64,000 nt of DNA from an uncultured Collinsella sp. (GTDB taxonomy: Bacteria; Actinomycetota; Coriobacteriia; Coriobacteriales; Coriobacteriaceae): NCBI GenBank assembly GCA_934654585.1, contig CAKUGF010000009.1:5000-68999 (forward strand), read 5' to 3'. Positions 51,701 to 59,759 of the stretch are shown here, piece after piece; position 1 is the stretch's first letter; each line of letters starts with the position of its first letter. The notes beneath the pieces are model-generated. The model did not search any database, was not told the DNA's origin, and was given only the letters and a program-made list of their open reading frames with translations. The position numbers and the translations under genes are program-made.

Positions 51701-52089
51701 TACCACTCGGGTCGAACTTCTCGGTGCTTGTAGACGGTAATCTGGAAAGACGGCACCTCGGCGTAGTCGTAGGTTACGCCCTCGCCGCCGGTGCGACCCT
51801 GCGGTGCGCCCAAGCGAACCTCGGGCTGGCCCTCGATATTGCATATAAAGCTGTACCAGACAAGACACGGCTCGGGGCATGGAAGCTCGCCGGTAAAGAT
51901 GCCGTCACCCTCGTGCTCCATGGGGATGAGGGTCTCGCCGACGCCGTCGACCCAGGTACGCAGGGTGAGCGATGCCTGATTGGGGTCGGCATCCTCCAGA
52001 ATCACCGAGAGCGAAACGGAGGTTCCAGTGGTCACAGCGCCAAACGGAGCGCGAAACTGCGGCAGACGGCTGTTGTGAATCAATCTCAT
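48793..52089 (-). CDS. bifunctional GH13 alpha-glucan hydrolase fused to GH77 4-alpha-glucanotransferase
   Basis: A 1098-aa fusion. Residues 1-130 resemble a starch-binding N domain; about 135-600 is a neopullulanase-like GH13 (GMVYQIFPDRYARD, LDGVFNHTGDD, nucleophile in GWRLDVADEL, acid in LLGEVWED, third carboxylate in LSSHDRPR). About 620-1090 is a MalQ-type GH77 (CHITSVPT, nucleophile in VRLDHFLGFHSYF, FIAEDLGYLTPG, STHDTSTLAGW). All six catalytic carboxylates are visible. It likely debranches and remodels maltodextrins released by GlgP. No signal peptide, so cytosolic. Confidence 0.92.
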   Translation of the reverse strand: MRLIHNSRLPQFRAPFGAVTTGTSVSLSVILEDADPNQASLTLRTWVDGVGETLIPMEHEGDGIFTGELPCPEPCLVWYSFICNIEGQPEVRLGAPQGRTGGEGVTYDYAEVPSFQITVYKHREVRPEWYERGMVYQIFPDRYARDEHWRERTLAEVEKSRKGIQRRMVEDWNEPPVYERAEDGSIKTWDFYGGSLKGIQEDLPRIAELGFTAIYLNPIFEATSNHRYDTADYTKIDPILGTEQDFSELCQAAEKLGISIILDGVFNHTGDDSIYFNRYGNYPGVGAWQSEDSPWRDAFTFHEDGSYDCWWGVGNMPAINENSELVRERLLGKDGVIRKWLRAGAHGWRLDVADELSDDFLAEIKKAVLAEKPDALLLGEVWEDASNKVSYGHLRRYLQGSELDSAMDYPFRDMVIGFLMGYKNAYQAAEDIETLRENYPSEALSCALNLLSSHDRPRIISVLGGGPDESQLPESERSKWRLDEGAMGLAKSRFWLATLMQMTFPGVPSIYYGDEYGLEGLTDPGNRRTLPTKEDLHDFDTLAIVKNASAVRRALPFMIDGEIKAFALNDEVLAYSRTGKDGESATVIINRSLRNSHRVTIPALGECATDVISGHECEIHNGTVTLDLYPLGSSIIYHHAEQRLQEPLDHGAGVVCHITSVPTDDGKPGTIGAPTRRFIDHLAAMGMRYWQVLPVNPTDFFRSPYAGPSAFAGNIDLLPESHEELAADFKTWKSRGGEDADPLYTAFKHRNADWLEKYCVYMAVKKHFEGESRHDWPADVARYSEHLIDDKRFHDEAELQAYMQYRFDLAWCELMNYAHKKGIEVIGDIPMYVSDDSADAWSEPENFWLSDTGKAIEISGAPPDNFAPEGQVWGNPTFRWGHMKETGYRWWMDRLRRAFSLYDRVRLDHFLGFHSYFSIPAGKACADGRWLAGPGKDLFQTAYDELGPLNFIAEDLGYLTPGVRAMASTCGFPGMDVLEFSDYDVRNGIHPTPGKILYTSTHDTSTLAGWCTRSFAGGNEPSGVECAAKLMGDALASDAPLVMMPLQDVLGLDDDARMNVPGVATGNWTWQADEADIEDAEEKTAQLLRNTHRFWGEA

Positions 52090-52236
52090 AGTACGGTCCA
52101 GTTCTATACAGTCATGGCCAACGGGCCATGGGCTTAACGCACAGTACTTAAGTATATCGTTGCACTTTAGTTGTATAAACCACAGCCGTTCACTATCGGC
52201 GAACGGTTGTGCTAGAAAATCGTTTTACCAACCTAG

Positions 52237-52331
52237 GTAGATTTTTGGGACATGCCTTAAAATCTACCTTTTGACTTGGCGGCTTACCGCGTCATAAAAG
52301 GTAGATTTTAAGGCATGTCCCAAAAATCTAC
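52237..52331. repeat. intergenic palindrome GTAGATTTT class, full copy
   Basis: Perfect 36-bp arms (52237-52272 and 52296-52331) around a 23-bp spacer, and each arm is itself partly palindromic (GTAGATTTT facing AAAATCTAC). It lies between glgA and the GH13-GH77 gene. A half copy is at 14.13 kb. Confidence 0.95.
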
Positions 52332-52337
52332 TGGGAA

Positions 52338-52361
52338 GGGGGCGCCGGCTGGGGCGCCCCC
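52338..52361. terminator. GC-rich hairpin after glgA
   Basis: GGGGGCGCC (52338-52346) faces GGCGCCCCC (52353-52361), 6-nt loop GGCTGG. It is 36 bp downstream of the glgA stop; without a T run on the minus strand the terminator role is uncertain. Confidence 0.5.
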
Positions 52362-52396
52362 TTGTTTGTTGAGGATTGAGTTTTTGATCGTCCGAA

Positions 52397-54766
52397 TTAG
52401 CGGCGCTTGCGGGTGGCCGTGGCCTTGCGGACGGAAGTCTTCTTGGAAGGAGCCTTATCCTCGACCGGAGCGGCGGGGGAGACCGGGGTCTCCTTGGCGG
52501 GCTTGACCTTTGCCTCAACCTTGGCCTCAGTCTTCGGAGCGGCCTTGGTCTCGGTCTTAGCCTCGGTGGCCTTCGGTGCCGGCTCGGCCTTTACCGCAGG
52601 CTTTGCCTCTGCCTTGGGAGCAGCTGCCTTTGCCGTGGTCTTCTTGGCCGTCGTCGTGGTGCGCTTGCGTGTGGTGGTCTTGGCGGCGGGCTTGGCTTCT
52701 GCCTTGGGCTCGACGGGCGTCTCCTCGACCTTGGCAGCAGACCTTGCGGCGGTCTTGGTGGCCGTAGTCTTCGAAGCCGCAGTCTTCTTGGCAGTCGTAG
52801 CCTTAGCCGCGGTCGTCTTCTTGGCAGCGGTCTTTGCCGGAGCCTTGGCGGCCGGCTTGGCCACGGTGGCAGGAGCCTCGGCCGTGGCCTCGGCCTTTAC
52901 CTCGGGGGCGACCTCAGCTTCGGCGGCCTTCTTGGCGGCAGCGGACGTGCGCTTGCGCGTGGTCGTGGCCTTGGCAGCGGTCGTCTTGGTGGCAGCGGCC
53001 TTGGTCGTTGTAGCCTTCTTGGCCGTCGTCTTACGAGCCGTAGTCTTTTTGGCGGCAGGCTTCGCAGCCGGCTTGGCCTCGGGCTCGGGCTCGGGCTCGG
53101 GCTCGGGAGCAGCCTCTGCCGTGGCCTCGGCCTTTACCTCGGGAGTGGTCTCAACCGTCTTCTCCTCAACCTTGGGCTCCTCAACAGCAACGGGCGCCTC
53201 AACAACCGGCTCGGCCACAACCTCGGGCTCAGCCTTGGGCTCCTCAACAGCAGCAGGCTCCTCAGCAACCGCAGCCTCAACCACAGCCGCCGGCCTCTCA
53301 ATCTCTGGGTGCATAAAGAAGTACAGATCCAGATACTTGTCTGCCGAGCGCGTCCAGCTAAAGTCCTGGCTCATGGCCTGCGTGACCAACTGGTTCCAGG
53401 CGTCGCGGTTATCCCAGAATAGACGTGCCGCGCGGAACACCGCGTCGCCCATCTCGTCGCCGTTAAAGTTGCTAAACGAGAAGCCCGTACCCTCGCCGGT
53501 AAACTCGTTGTACGGTTGCACGGTGTCCTTCAGGCCGCCGGTCTCGCGCACGATGGGCAGGGTGCCGTAGCGCATGGCGATGATCTGCGACAGGCCGCAG
53601 GGCTCAAACTTCGATGGCATCAGGAACATGTCGGCGGCGGCGTACATACGCTGCGACAGCGCCGGATCAAACTCGATGCGCGCGGCCATGGTGCCGGGGT
53701 ACTTGTCCTGGAAGTAACGCAGGCCGTCCTCGTAGTCGCGGTCGCCGGTGCCCAGCACCGCCACCTGCACGCCGCCGGCCAGAATGCGGTCGAGCGCGTA
53801 CATGACCAGGTCCATGCCCTTCTGGCGCGTCAGGCGCGTGACCATAACCATCAGCGGACGGTCGTCGCGAACCTCGAGCCCCAGCTCCTCCTGCAGCTTA
53901 GCCTTGCAGACGGCCTTGCCGGAGCGGTCCTCCACGGTGTAGTTGGCGGCAATGCGCTTGTCGGTTGCCGGGTCAAAGCCCGTCACGTCGATGCCGTTCA
54001 AAATGCCCTGAAGCGCGTAGGAACGCTCGCGCAGCACGCCGTCCAGGCCCTCGCCAAATTCGGGCGTCTGGATCTCGCTGGCATAGGTGGGGCTCACCGT
54101 GGTGATGGCGTCGGCATAGCGCAGCGCGCCCAGCATGTAGTTGACGCTGCAGGCGTCACAACGCAGCTGCGAGGCTGCCGCCGGAATATGTGCCACACCC
54201 AGGATGTCCTCCATCACGGTGTCGCTAAACTGGCCCTGGAACGCCACGTTGTGGATCGAGAACACGGTCTTGACGCGGTCGTACAGCGGCAGGCCCTGGT
54301 AGAACTCGCGCAGGAACACGGGCGTCAGTGCCGTCTGCCAGTCGTTGCAGTGCAGGATGTCGCACTCAAAGCCGGCCGGCAGGTGCTGCAGGCTCTCGGT
54401 GATGGCCTTGGAGAAGAACGCGAAGCGCTCGCCGTCGTCAAAGAAGCCGTACGGATAGTCGCGCGCAAAGTAGCGCTCGTTGTCGATGAACATATAGGTG
54501 ACGCCGTCGTGCTCGAGCTTCTCCAGTCCGCAGTACTCATTGCGCCAGCCCAGGCTCACGTAAAAGTCGGAGAAGTGCTCCATCTGCGCCTTGTACTCGT
54601 CCTTGATGGTGGCGTACTTGGGCACCATCACGATGACTTCGGCGCCGGCGCGCACAAGCGCCGAGGGCAGCGAGCCTGCCACGTCGCCCAGGCCACCGGT
54701 CTTAACAAACGGTGCGCACTCGGCCGAGGCAAACACGATCTGCATCTTTTTGCTGGTTTCTGCCAT
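52397..54766 (-). CDS. glgA: glycogen synthase with long KA-rich C-terminal extension
   Basis: Transfers glucose from ADP-glucose to glycogen. Residues 1-480 form GT5 GlgA: KTGGLGDVAGSLP at the N terminus (ADP-glucose site), HCNDWQTALTPVFL, HNVAFQGQF, and the C-terminal PSKFEPCGLSQIIAMRYGTLPIVRETGGL. About 300 more residues are low-complexity Ala/Lys/Glu/Pro repeats (KTTARKTTAKKATTTK-like), absent from ordinary GlgA (near 480 aa). Start 54766 has GGGAG 7 bp upstream. The frame stays open through the tail and ends in basic TRKRR. Confidence 0.95.
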   Translation of the reverse strand: MAETSKKMQIVFASAECAPFVKTGGLGDVAGSLPSALVRAGAEVIVMVPKYATIKDEYKAQMEHFSDFYVSLGWRNEYCGLEKLEHDGVTYMFIDNERYFARDYPYGFFDDGERFAFFSKAITESLQHLPAGFECDILHCNDWQTALTPVFLREFYQGLPLYDRVKTVFSIHNVAFQGQFSDTVMEDILGVAHIPAAASQLRCDACSVNYMLGALRYADAITTVSPTYASEIQTPEFGEGLDGVLRERSYALQGILNGIDVTGFDPATDKRIAANYTVEDRSGKAVCKAKLQEELGLEVRDDRPLMVMVTRLTRQKGMDLVMYALDRILAGGVQVAVLGTGDRDYEDGLRYFQDKYPGTMAARIEFDPALSQRMYAAADMFLMPSKFEPCGLSQIIAMRYGTLPIVRETGGLKDTVQPYNEFTGEGTGFSFSNFNGDEMGDAVFRAARLFWDNRDAWNQLVTQAMSQDFSWTRSADKYLDLYFFMHPEIERPAAVVEAAVAEEPAAVEEPKAEPEVVAEPVVEAPVAVEEPKVEEKTVETTPEVKAEATAEAAPEPEPEPEPEAKPAAKPAAKKTTARKTTAKKATTTKAAATKTTAAKATTTRKRTSAAAKKAAEAEVAPEVKAEATAEAPATVAKPAAKAPAKTAAKKTTAAKATTAKKTAASKTTATKTAARSAAKVEETPVEPKAEAKPAAKTTTRKRTTTTAKKTTAKAAAPKAEAKPAVKAEPAPKATEAKTETKAAPKTEAKVEAKVKPAKETPVSPAAPVEDKAPSKKTSVRKATATRKRR

Positions 54767-54856
54767 ATTGTCTCCCATGTTGCAATTCGAGAATAGCCGC
54801 CAGGCGCGAACCGGGCGGCTATTCTTACGTTTACGTGCGATTATGCGACGCCAATG

Positions 54857-55984
54857 TTAACGAACGATGGTGGTATCGGAAGTTAACGGAGCCTTGCCCA
54901 GCACCAGGATGTTCTCGGGCGTGCCGCGAAGCTCGGTGTTGATGGGCACCACGTTGTTCTTGTCCAGGATGGCGTTCTCAACGCGGGCGCCGCTCTTGAT
55001 GATGCAGCTCTGGTTGATGATCGAGTTGGTCACCGAGGCGCCTTCCTCAACCACGACGCCGCGCGACAGGATCGAGTTGCGCACGGTGCCCTTGATGATG
55101 CAGCCGGCCGAGATGATCGAGTTGCAGGCGTGGCTACCGGTCGCGTAGCGCGAGGGCGGCACGTCGTGGGCCTTGGTCAGGATCGGGCGCTCGGGGTCGA
55201 AGAGCTGGTCGGCCACGGTCTGGTCGAGCAGGTCCATGCTGCGGCGATACAGCGACTTCTCGCTAAACACGCCCACGACCTCGCCCTTGTACTCGTAGCT
55301 GCACACATCGATGTTGCCAAAGTCGCCCTGGAGTGCCTCGAGCAGGTCCAGGTAGTCGGCGGCCTGGTAGTGATCGATGATCTCGAGCAGGGTCTCGCGG
55401 TTGACGATGCAGCAGTCCATGGACGCGTTGTCGCCGTACACGACGCCGGCGCTTACGCCCGTCAGGCGGCCGTTCTCGTTAATCTCGAGTTTGGTCTCGT
55501 CATCGACATTGCGCGTGGCCTTGCAGTACACGACGGTCATCTGGGCGCCGGAGTTCTCGTGCGCCTCGATGATGGTGTTGAGGTCCATGTTAAAGATGAT
55601 GTTGGTGCCCATCATCACAACGTAGGGCTTGTCCGAGCGCTGGAACAGCGTCTTGTTGGAGATGATGTCGCGCAGCAGGAAGCGCATGCCGCCCTTAGTG
55701 GTGCCATACGCGTTGCCGGGGACCATGAACAGGCCGCCCTTCTTGCGGTCCAGACCCCAGTCCTTGCCCGAGCCCACGTGGTCGATCAGCGAGCGGTAGT
55801 TGCCCGGCATGACGACGCCGACGGTCTTGATGCCGGCATTCATCATGTTGGACAGCGGAAAGTCGATCAGGCGGTAGCGGCCCAAAAACGGCACGGACGC
55901 GATGGGGCGGTCCTTAAGCAGCACGCTGCCGTAGGTCGAAGAGTAGTTAGCGGTGATGTAACCGATGGCCTTGCGATTGATCAT
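54857..55984 (-). CDS. glgD: GlgD regulatory subunit of glucose-1-phosphate adenylyltransferase
   Basis: A 375-aa GlgC paralogue, 4 bp after glgC. The nucleotidyltransferase fold and left-handed beta-helix tail are kept (SVPFLGRYRLIDFPLSNM, VMPGNYRSLIDHVGSG), but the GGxGxRL nucleotide loop of GlgC is replaced by ANYSSTYGSVL, so it is not expected to be catalytic on its own. In Firmicutes GlgD forms heteromers with GlgC and changes activity; the same role is likely here. Start 55984 preferred over 56023. Confidence 0.93.
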   Translation of the reverse strand: MINRKAIGYITANYSSTYGSVLLKDRPIASVPFLGRYRLIDFPLSNMMNAGIKTVGVVMPGNYRSLIDHVGSGKDWGLDRKKGGLFMVPGNAYGTTKGGMRFLLRDIISNKTLFQRSDKPYVVMMGTNIIFNMDLNTIIEAHENSGAQMTVVYCKATRNVDDETKLEINENGRLTGVSAGVVYGDNASMDCCIVNRETLLEIIDHYQAADYLDLLEALQGDFGNIDVCSYEYKGEVVGVFSEKSLYRRSMDLLDQTVADQLFDPERPILTKAHDVPPSRYATGSHACNSIISAGCIIKGTVRNSILSRGVVVEEGASVTNSIINQSCIIKSGARVENAILDKNNVVPINTELRGTPENILVLGKAPLTSDTTIVR

Positions 55985-55988
55985 CGGA

Positions 55989-57137
55989 TCATTCCCCCTT
56001 CCCGATAACGACGTCATTTCCAACGACGGCCGTATCCTTGGTGGTATCGACAGAGCCGAGCTTCACGCCCTCTTCGACCGTGGAGTTCTCGCCCAAAATT
56101 GCGCGGCAGATGTGCGCGCCGCTTTTAACGTGCGCACCCGGCAGCAGCACGGAGTCCTCGACCACGGCGCGCTCTTCGATAACGACATCGGTCGAAAGGA
56201 TCGAGTGGCGAGCGGTGCCGTAGATCTTGCAGCCGTTGGAGACCAGGCAGTCGTCCAGGCGGCCGTCCGGACCAATGTAGTGCGGCGGACGCGTGGTGAT
56301 GTTGGACATGATGGGGAAGCTCTTGTCAAAGAGGTCGAACTCGGGGTTGTTGCCCAGCAGGTCCATCGAGGTCTCGTGGAAGCTGGCGATGGTGCCAACG
56401 TCCTTCCAAAAGCCGTGGAACTCGTAGCTGTACAGGCGCTTGTCCTCGCCGAGCAGCTTGGGGATGATGTCCTTGCCAAAGTCGTGGCTCGAGCGCTGGT
56501 CCAGGGCGTCTTCCTCCAGCGCCTCAATCAGCACGTCGGCCGAGAAGATGTAGATGCCCATGGATGCGAGGTTCGAATCGGGCTTCTCGGGCTTCTCGGT
56601 GAACTTGGTGATGCGGCCGTCCTCGGGGTCGGTGGTCAGGATGCCAAAGCGGCTGGCTTCCTCCCACGGCACGGGCATAACGCTCACCGTAAGATCGGCG
56701 TTGTTCTCGATGTGCGTCTTGAGCATCTTGCGGTAATCCATGCGATACAGGTGGTCGCCGGAAAGAATCAGGACGTACTTGGGGTCGTTGGCCTTGATGT
56801 AGTCGAGGTTCTGCGTAATGGCGTCGGCCGTGCCCGCATACCAGGCGCCGCCGGTCTGCGTCTCGTACGGCGGCAAGATCGACACGCCGCCGTCACGGCT
56901 GTCCAGATCCCAAGCCTCGCCAGAGCCCACATAGGCATGCAGCAGGTAGGGGCGATACTGCGTCAGAACGCCCACCGTGTCGATGCCCGAGTTGGAGCAG
57001 TTGGACAGCGAAAAGTCGATAATGCGGAACTTACCACCAAAGCTAACCGCCGGCTTAGCGATCTTTTGGGTGAGTGCCCCCAATCGGCTGCCCTGTCCTC
57101 CTGCGAGGAGCATCGCGATGCATTCTTTCTTACTCAT
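55989..57137 (-). CDS. glgC: glucose-1-phosphate adenylyltransferase (catalytic)
   Basis: Makes ADP-glucose, the committed step. The 382-aa protein has intact [16 protein letters not shown] and [20 protein letters not shown], the sugar-phosphate region [29 protein letters not shown], and [14 protein letters not shown]-terminal left-handed helix follows. AGAAGGAG lies 8 bp upstream. Followed 4 bp later by glgD. Confidence 0.96.
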   Translation of the reverse strand: MSKKECIAMLLAGGQGSRLGALTQKIAKPAVSFGGKFRIIDFSLSNCSNSGIDTVGVLTQYRPYLLHAYVGSGEAWDLDSRDGGVSILPPYETQTGGAWYAGTADAITQNLDYIKANDPKYVLILSGDHLYRMDYRKMLKTHIENNADLTVSVMPVPWEEASRFGILTTDPEDGRITKFTEKPEKPDSNLASMGIYIFSADVLIEALEEDALDQRSSHDFGKDIIPKLLGEDKRLYSYEFHGFWKDVGTIASFHETSMDLLGNNPEFDLFDKSFPIMSNITTRPPHYIGPDGRLDDCLVSNGCKIYGTARHSILSTDVVIEERAVVEDSVLLPGAHVKSGAHICRAILGENSTVEEGVKLGSVDTTKDTAVVGNDVVIGKGE

Positions 57138-57240
57138 CGATTTCTCCTTCTGTCATCGATGTTTCTAAACCCATTAGCGACGAGCGCGGCGCCAGGTCGC
57201 GCCCGTCGAGTAATGCCGTGCTGGCAAAGGGTGCGCGCCC

Positions 57241-59667
57241 CTACGCGTGCCAGATCTCGTCGCGGTACTCGCGAATGGTGCGGTCGCTCGAGAACCAGCC
57301 ACTCGATGCGGTGTTGAGTAGCGCCTTGCGGTTCCAGGTCTCCTGGTCGCCGTAGCTGCCCGTGAGCTTTTCCCAAGCATCTACGTAGCTGCGGAAGTCG
57401 GCCATGACCAGGTCGGGGTCGTTGTTGTTCATGAGCTCGTTGTAGATGCTCTCGAAGTTGCCCGAAAGACCCGCAAAGGTATTGTCCTTGAGCTCGTCCA
57501 TCACGCGGCCCAGACGCTCGCGGTCGCCGTTGAGGGTATCCCACGCAAAATAGCTGTTGGATGCCCAGAGCTGCTCGACCTCGGGGGCGGTCAGACCAAA
57601 GATGGCCTCGTTCTCGCGGCCGGCCAGGTCGGCGATCTCGATGTTTGCGCCGTCGAGGGTGCCCAGCGTAATGGCGCCGTTCATCATGAGCTTCATGTTG
57701 GACGTGCCCGAGGCCTCCTTGCCGGCGGTGGAAATCTGCTCAGAGATCTCGGCGGCAGGGTAGATGAGCTGGGCGTTGCTCACGCGGAAGTTGGGGATAA
57801 AGCAGACCTTCATGACCTCGTTCACACGCGGGTCGTTGTTGACGACCTCGGCGACGGAGTTGATGAGGCGGATGGTCTCCTTGGCGAAGGTGTAGCTCGA
57901 GGCCGCCTTACCGCTAAAGATGAAGGTCGTCGGCGTCACGTGGAAGTTGGGATCGGCGATGCGACGGTTGTAAATGTCCATCACCTTCATGATGTTCATG
58001 AGCTGGCGCTTGTAGGCGTGGAAGCGCTTCACCTGAACATCGAAGACGGTGTTGGGGTCGATAACCAGGCCGGTCTCGGCCTTAACGTAGGCGGCCAGAC
58101 GCTCCTTGTTGGCGCGCTTGGAGGCACCCACGGCCTTGAGGAACTCGGTGTCGTTCTGGAACTCTTTGAGCTTCTCCAGCTCAAAGGCGTCCTTGAGCCA
58201 GCCGTCGCCAATGGCCTCGGTGACGAGCTTGGCGTAGGTGGGGTTGGCCTCGGCAAAGAAGCGACGGTGCGAGATGCCGTTGGTCTTGTTGTTGAACTTC
58301 TCGGGCGTGAGGGCATAGAAGTCCTTAAGCACGATGTTCTTGATGATGTCGGAGTGAATCTTGGCCACGCCGTTGACGCTGTGGCTGCAGATCACGGACA
58401 GGTTGGCCATGCGAATCTCGCCGTCCCACAGGATGGCGGTCTGGCGCAGGCGCTCCTGCCAGCCCTCCTGCGTGGTGTCGAACGACTCGTGCCAACGACG
58501 GCTGATCTCGTCGATGATCTGGTACACGCGGGGGAGGAGCTTGGAGAACGTACCGATGGGCCACTTCTCCAGAGCCTCGGGCAGGATAGTGTGGTTGGTG
58601 TAGCTCACGACCTGCGTCACGATGTTCCAGGCGTCATCCCACTCAAGCTTCTTCTCGTCGATCAGGATGCGCATGAGCTCGGGGCCGCACATGGCGGGGT
58701 GCGTGTCGTTGGTGTGGATGGCCACAAACTGCGGCAGCAGCTCCCAGTTCTCGCCGTGCTCCTTCTCAAAGGTGTCGAGCAGGCTGTAGATGCCGGCCGA
58801 AACAAACAGGTACTCCTGCTTCAGGCGCAGCAGACGGCCGTGCTCGCCGGCGTCGTTGGGGTAGAGGATGGCGCTGATGGCCTCGGCCTCGGCGCGCTCG
58901 GCATCGGCCAGTGCGTAGTCGCCGCGGTTGAAGGCCTCAAGGTCAAAGTGCTCCTCGACCGGCTCGGCGGCCCAGACGCGCAGCTTGTTGACGGTCTCGC
59001 CGGCATAGCCCACGACGGGGATGTCGTAGGGAACAGCCAGGATGTCCTGCGTGTCCACCGTGCGGTAGAACGTGCGGCCGTCCTCCTCAAAGCCCTCAAC
59101 ATGGCCACCAAACTTGATGGTCACTGCCTTGTCCTGACGACGGACCTCCCAGGGATAGCCGTGGGTGAGCCACTCGTCGGTGGTCTCGACCTGGCTGCCG
59201 TTGACGATCTCCTGCTTAAACAGGCCGTAGCGGTAGCGCATGCCGTTGCCGTAGCCGGCGATGCCCTCGGCTGCCATGGAATCCAGGAAGCACGCAGCCA
59301 GACGGCCCAGGCCACCGTTGCCCAGAGCCGGATCGGGCTCCTGGTTCTCGATGACGGACAGATCGAAGCCCATATCGTCGAGCGCCTCGGCGACCATGTC
59401 GCGCACACCAAAGTTGAGCAGGTAGTTGTCGAGCAGGCGGCCGATCAAAAACTCGATCGAGAAGTAGTACACGCGCTTCTTGCCCTCGGCCGCCGCACGG
59501 GCGTCGCTGGTGGTGGCAACGGTGCGCGCCTTCTCGGCCACGAGCTTGGCCAGGGCGTTAAAGCGGTCGAGGTCGCTGGCGGCCTCGACGCTCTTGCCGC
59601 TAATGCTCATGACGGCGTCGCGATAGAGCTCGGTAAACTCCTGCTTGTTGTCGAAGATCTTATTCAT
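57241..59667 (-). CDS. glgP: glycogen/maltodextrin phosphorylase
   Basis: Releases glucose-1-phosphate from glycogen ends. The 808-aa enzyme has the phosphorylase signature EASGTSNMKLMMNGAITLGTLDGANIEI; the KASSYTFAKE-type PLP-region segment near GKAASSYTFAKETIRLIN, and DPALGNGGLGRLAACFLDSMA near the N terminus. GGGGGAAAGGA precedes the ATG. It sits between glgB and glgC, so the pathway for both synthesis and breakdown is encoded together. Confidence 0.97.
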   Translation of the reverse strand: MNKIFDNKQEFTELYRDAVMSISGKSVEAASDLDRFNALAKLVAEKARTVATTSDARAAAEGKKRVYYFSIEFLIGRLLDNYLLNFGVRDMVAEALDDMGFDLSVIENQEPDPALGNGGLGRLAACFLDSMAAEGIAGYGNGMRYRYGLFKQEIVNGSQVETTDEWLTHGYPWEVRRQDKAVTIKFGGHVEGFEEDGRTFYRTVDTQDILAVPYDIPVVGYAGETVNKLRVWAAEPVEEHFDLEAFNRGDYALADAERAEAEAISAILYPNDAGEHGRLLRLKQEYLFVSAGIYSLLDTFEKEHGENWELLPQFVAIHTNDTHPAMCGPELMRILIDEKKLEWDDAWNIVTQVVSYTNHTILPEALEKWPIGTFSKLLPRVYQIIDEISRRWHESFDTTQEGWQERLRQTAILWDGEIRMANLSVICSHSVNGVAKIHSDIIKNIVLKDFYALTPEKFNNKTNGISHRRFFAEANPTYAKLVTEAIGDGWLKDAFELEKLKEFQNDTEFLKAVGASKRANKERLAAYVKAETGLVIDPNTVFDVQVKRFHAYKRQLMNIMKVMDIYNRRIADPNFHVTPTTFIFSGKAASSYTFAKETIRLINSVAEVVNNDPRVNEVMKVCFIPNFRVSNAQLIYPAAEISEQISTAGKEASGTSNMKLMMNGAITLGTLDGANIEIADLAGRENEAIFGLTAPEVEQLWASNSYFAWDTLNGDRERLGRVMDELKDNTFAGLSGNFESIYNELMNNNDPDLVMADFRSYVDAWEKLTGSYGDQETWNRKALLNTASSGWFSSDRTIREYRDEIWHA

Positions 59668-59759
59668 ACGTTCCTTTCCCCCGGGGATATCTCCCGGAAC
59701 GGTTATGACTTACATCCTACGCCCCAGCGGGGCGGGTGATTACAACGGTAACGGCTTTG

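Noticed and set aside
52397..53300. KA-rich tail of GlgA as a separate histone-like gene
   Set aside because: The frame is continuous with GlgA, and no start codon with a ribosome site marks the boundary.
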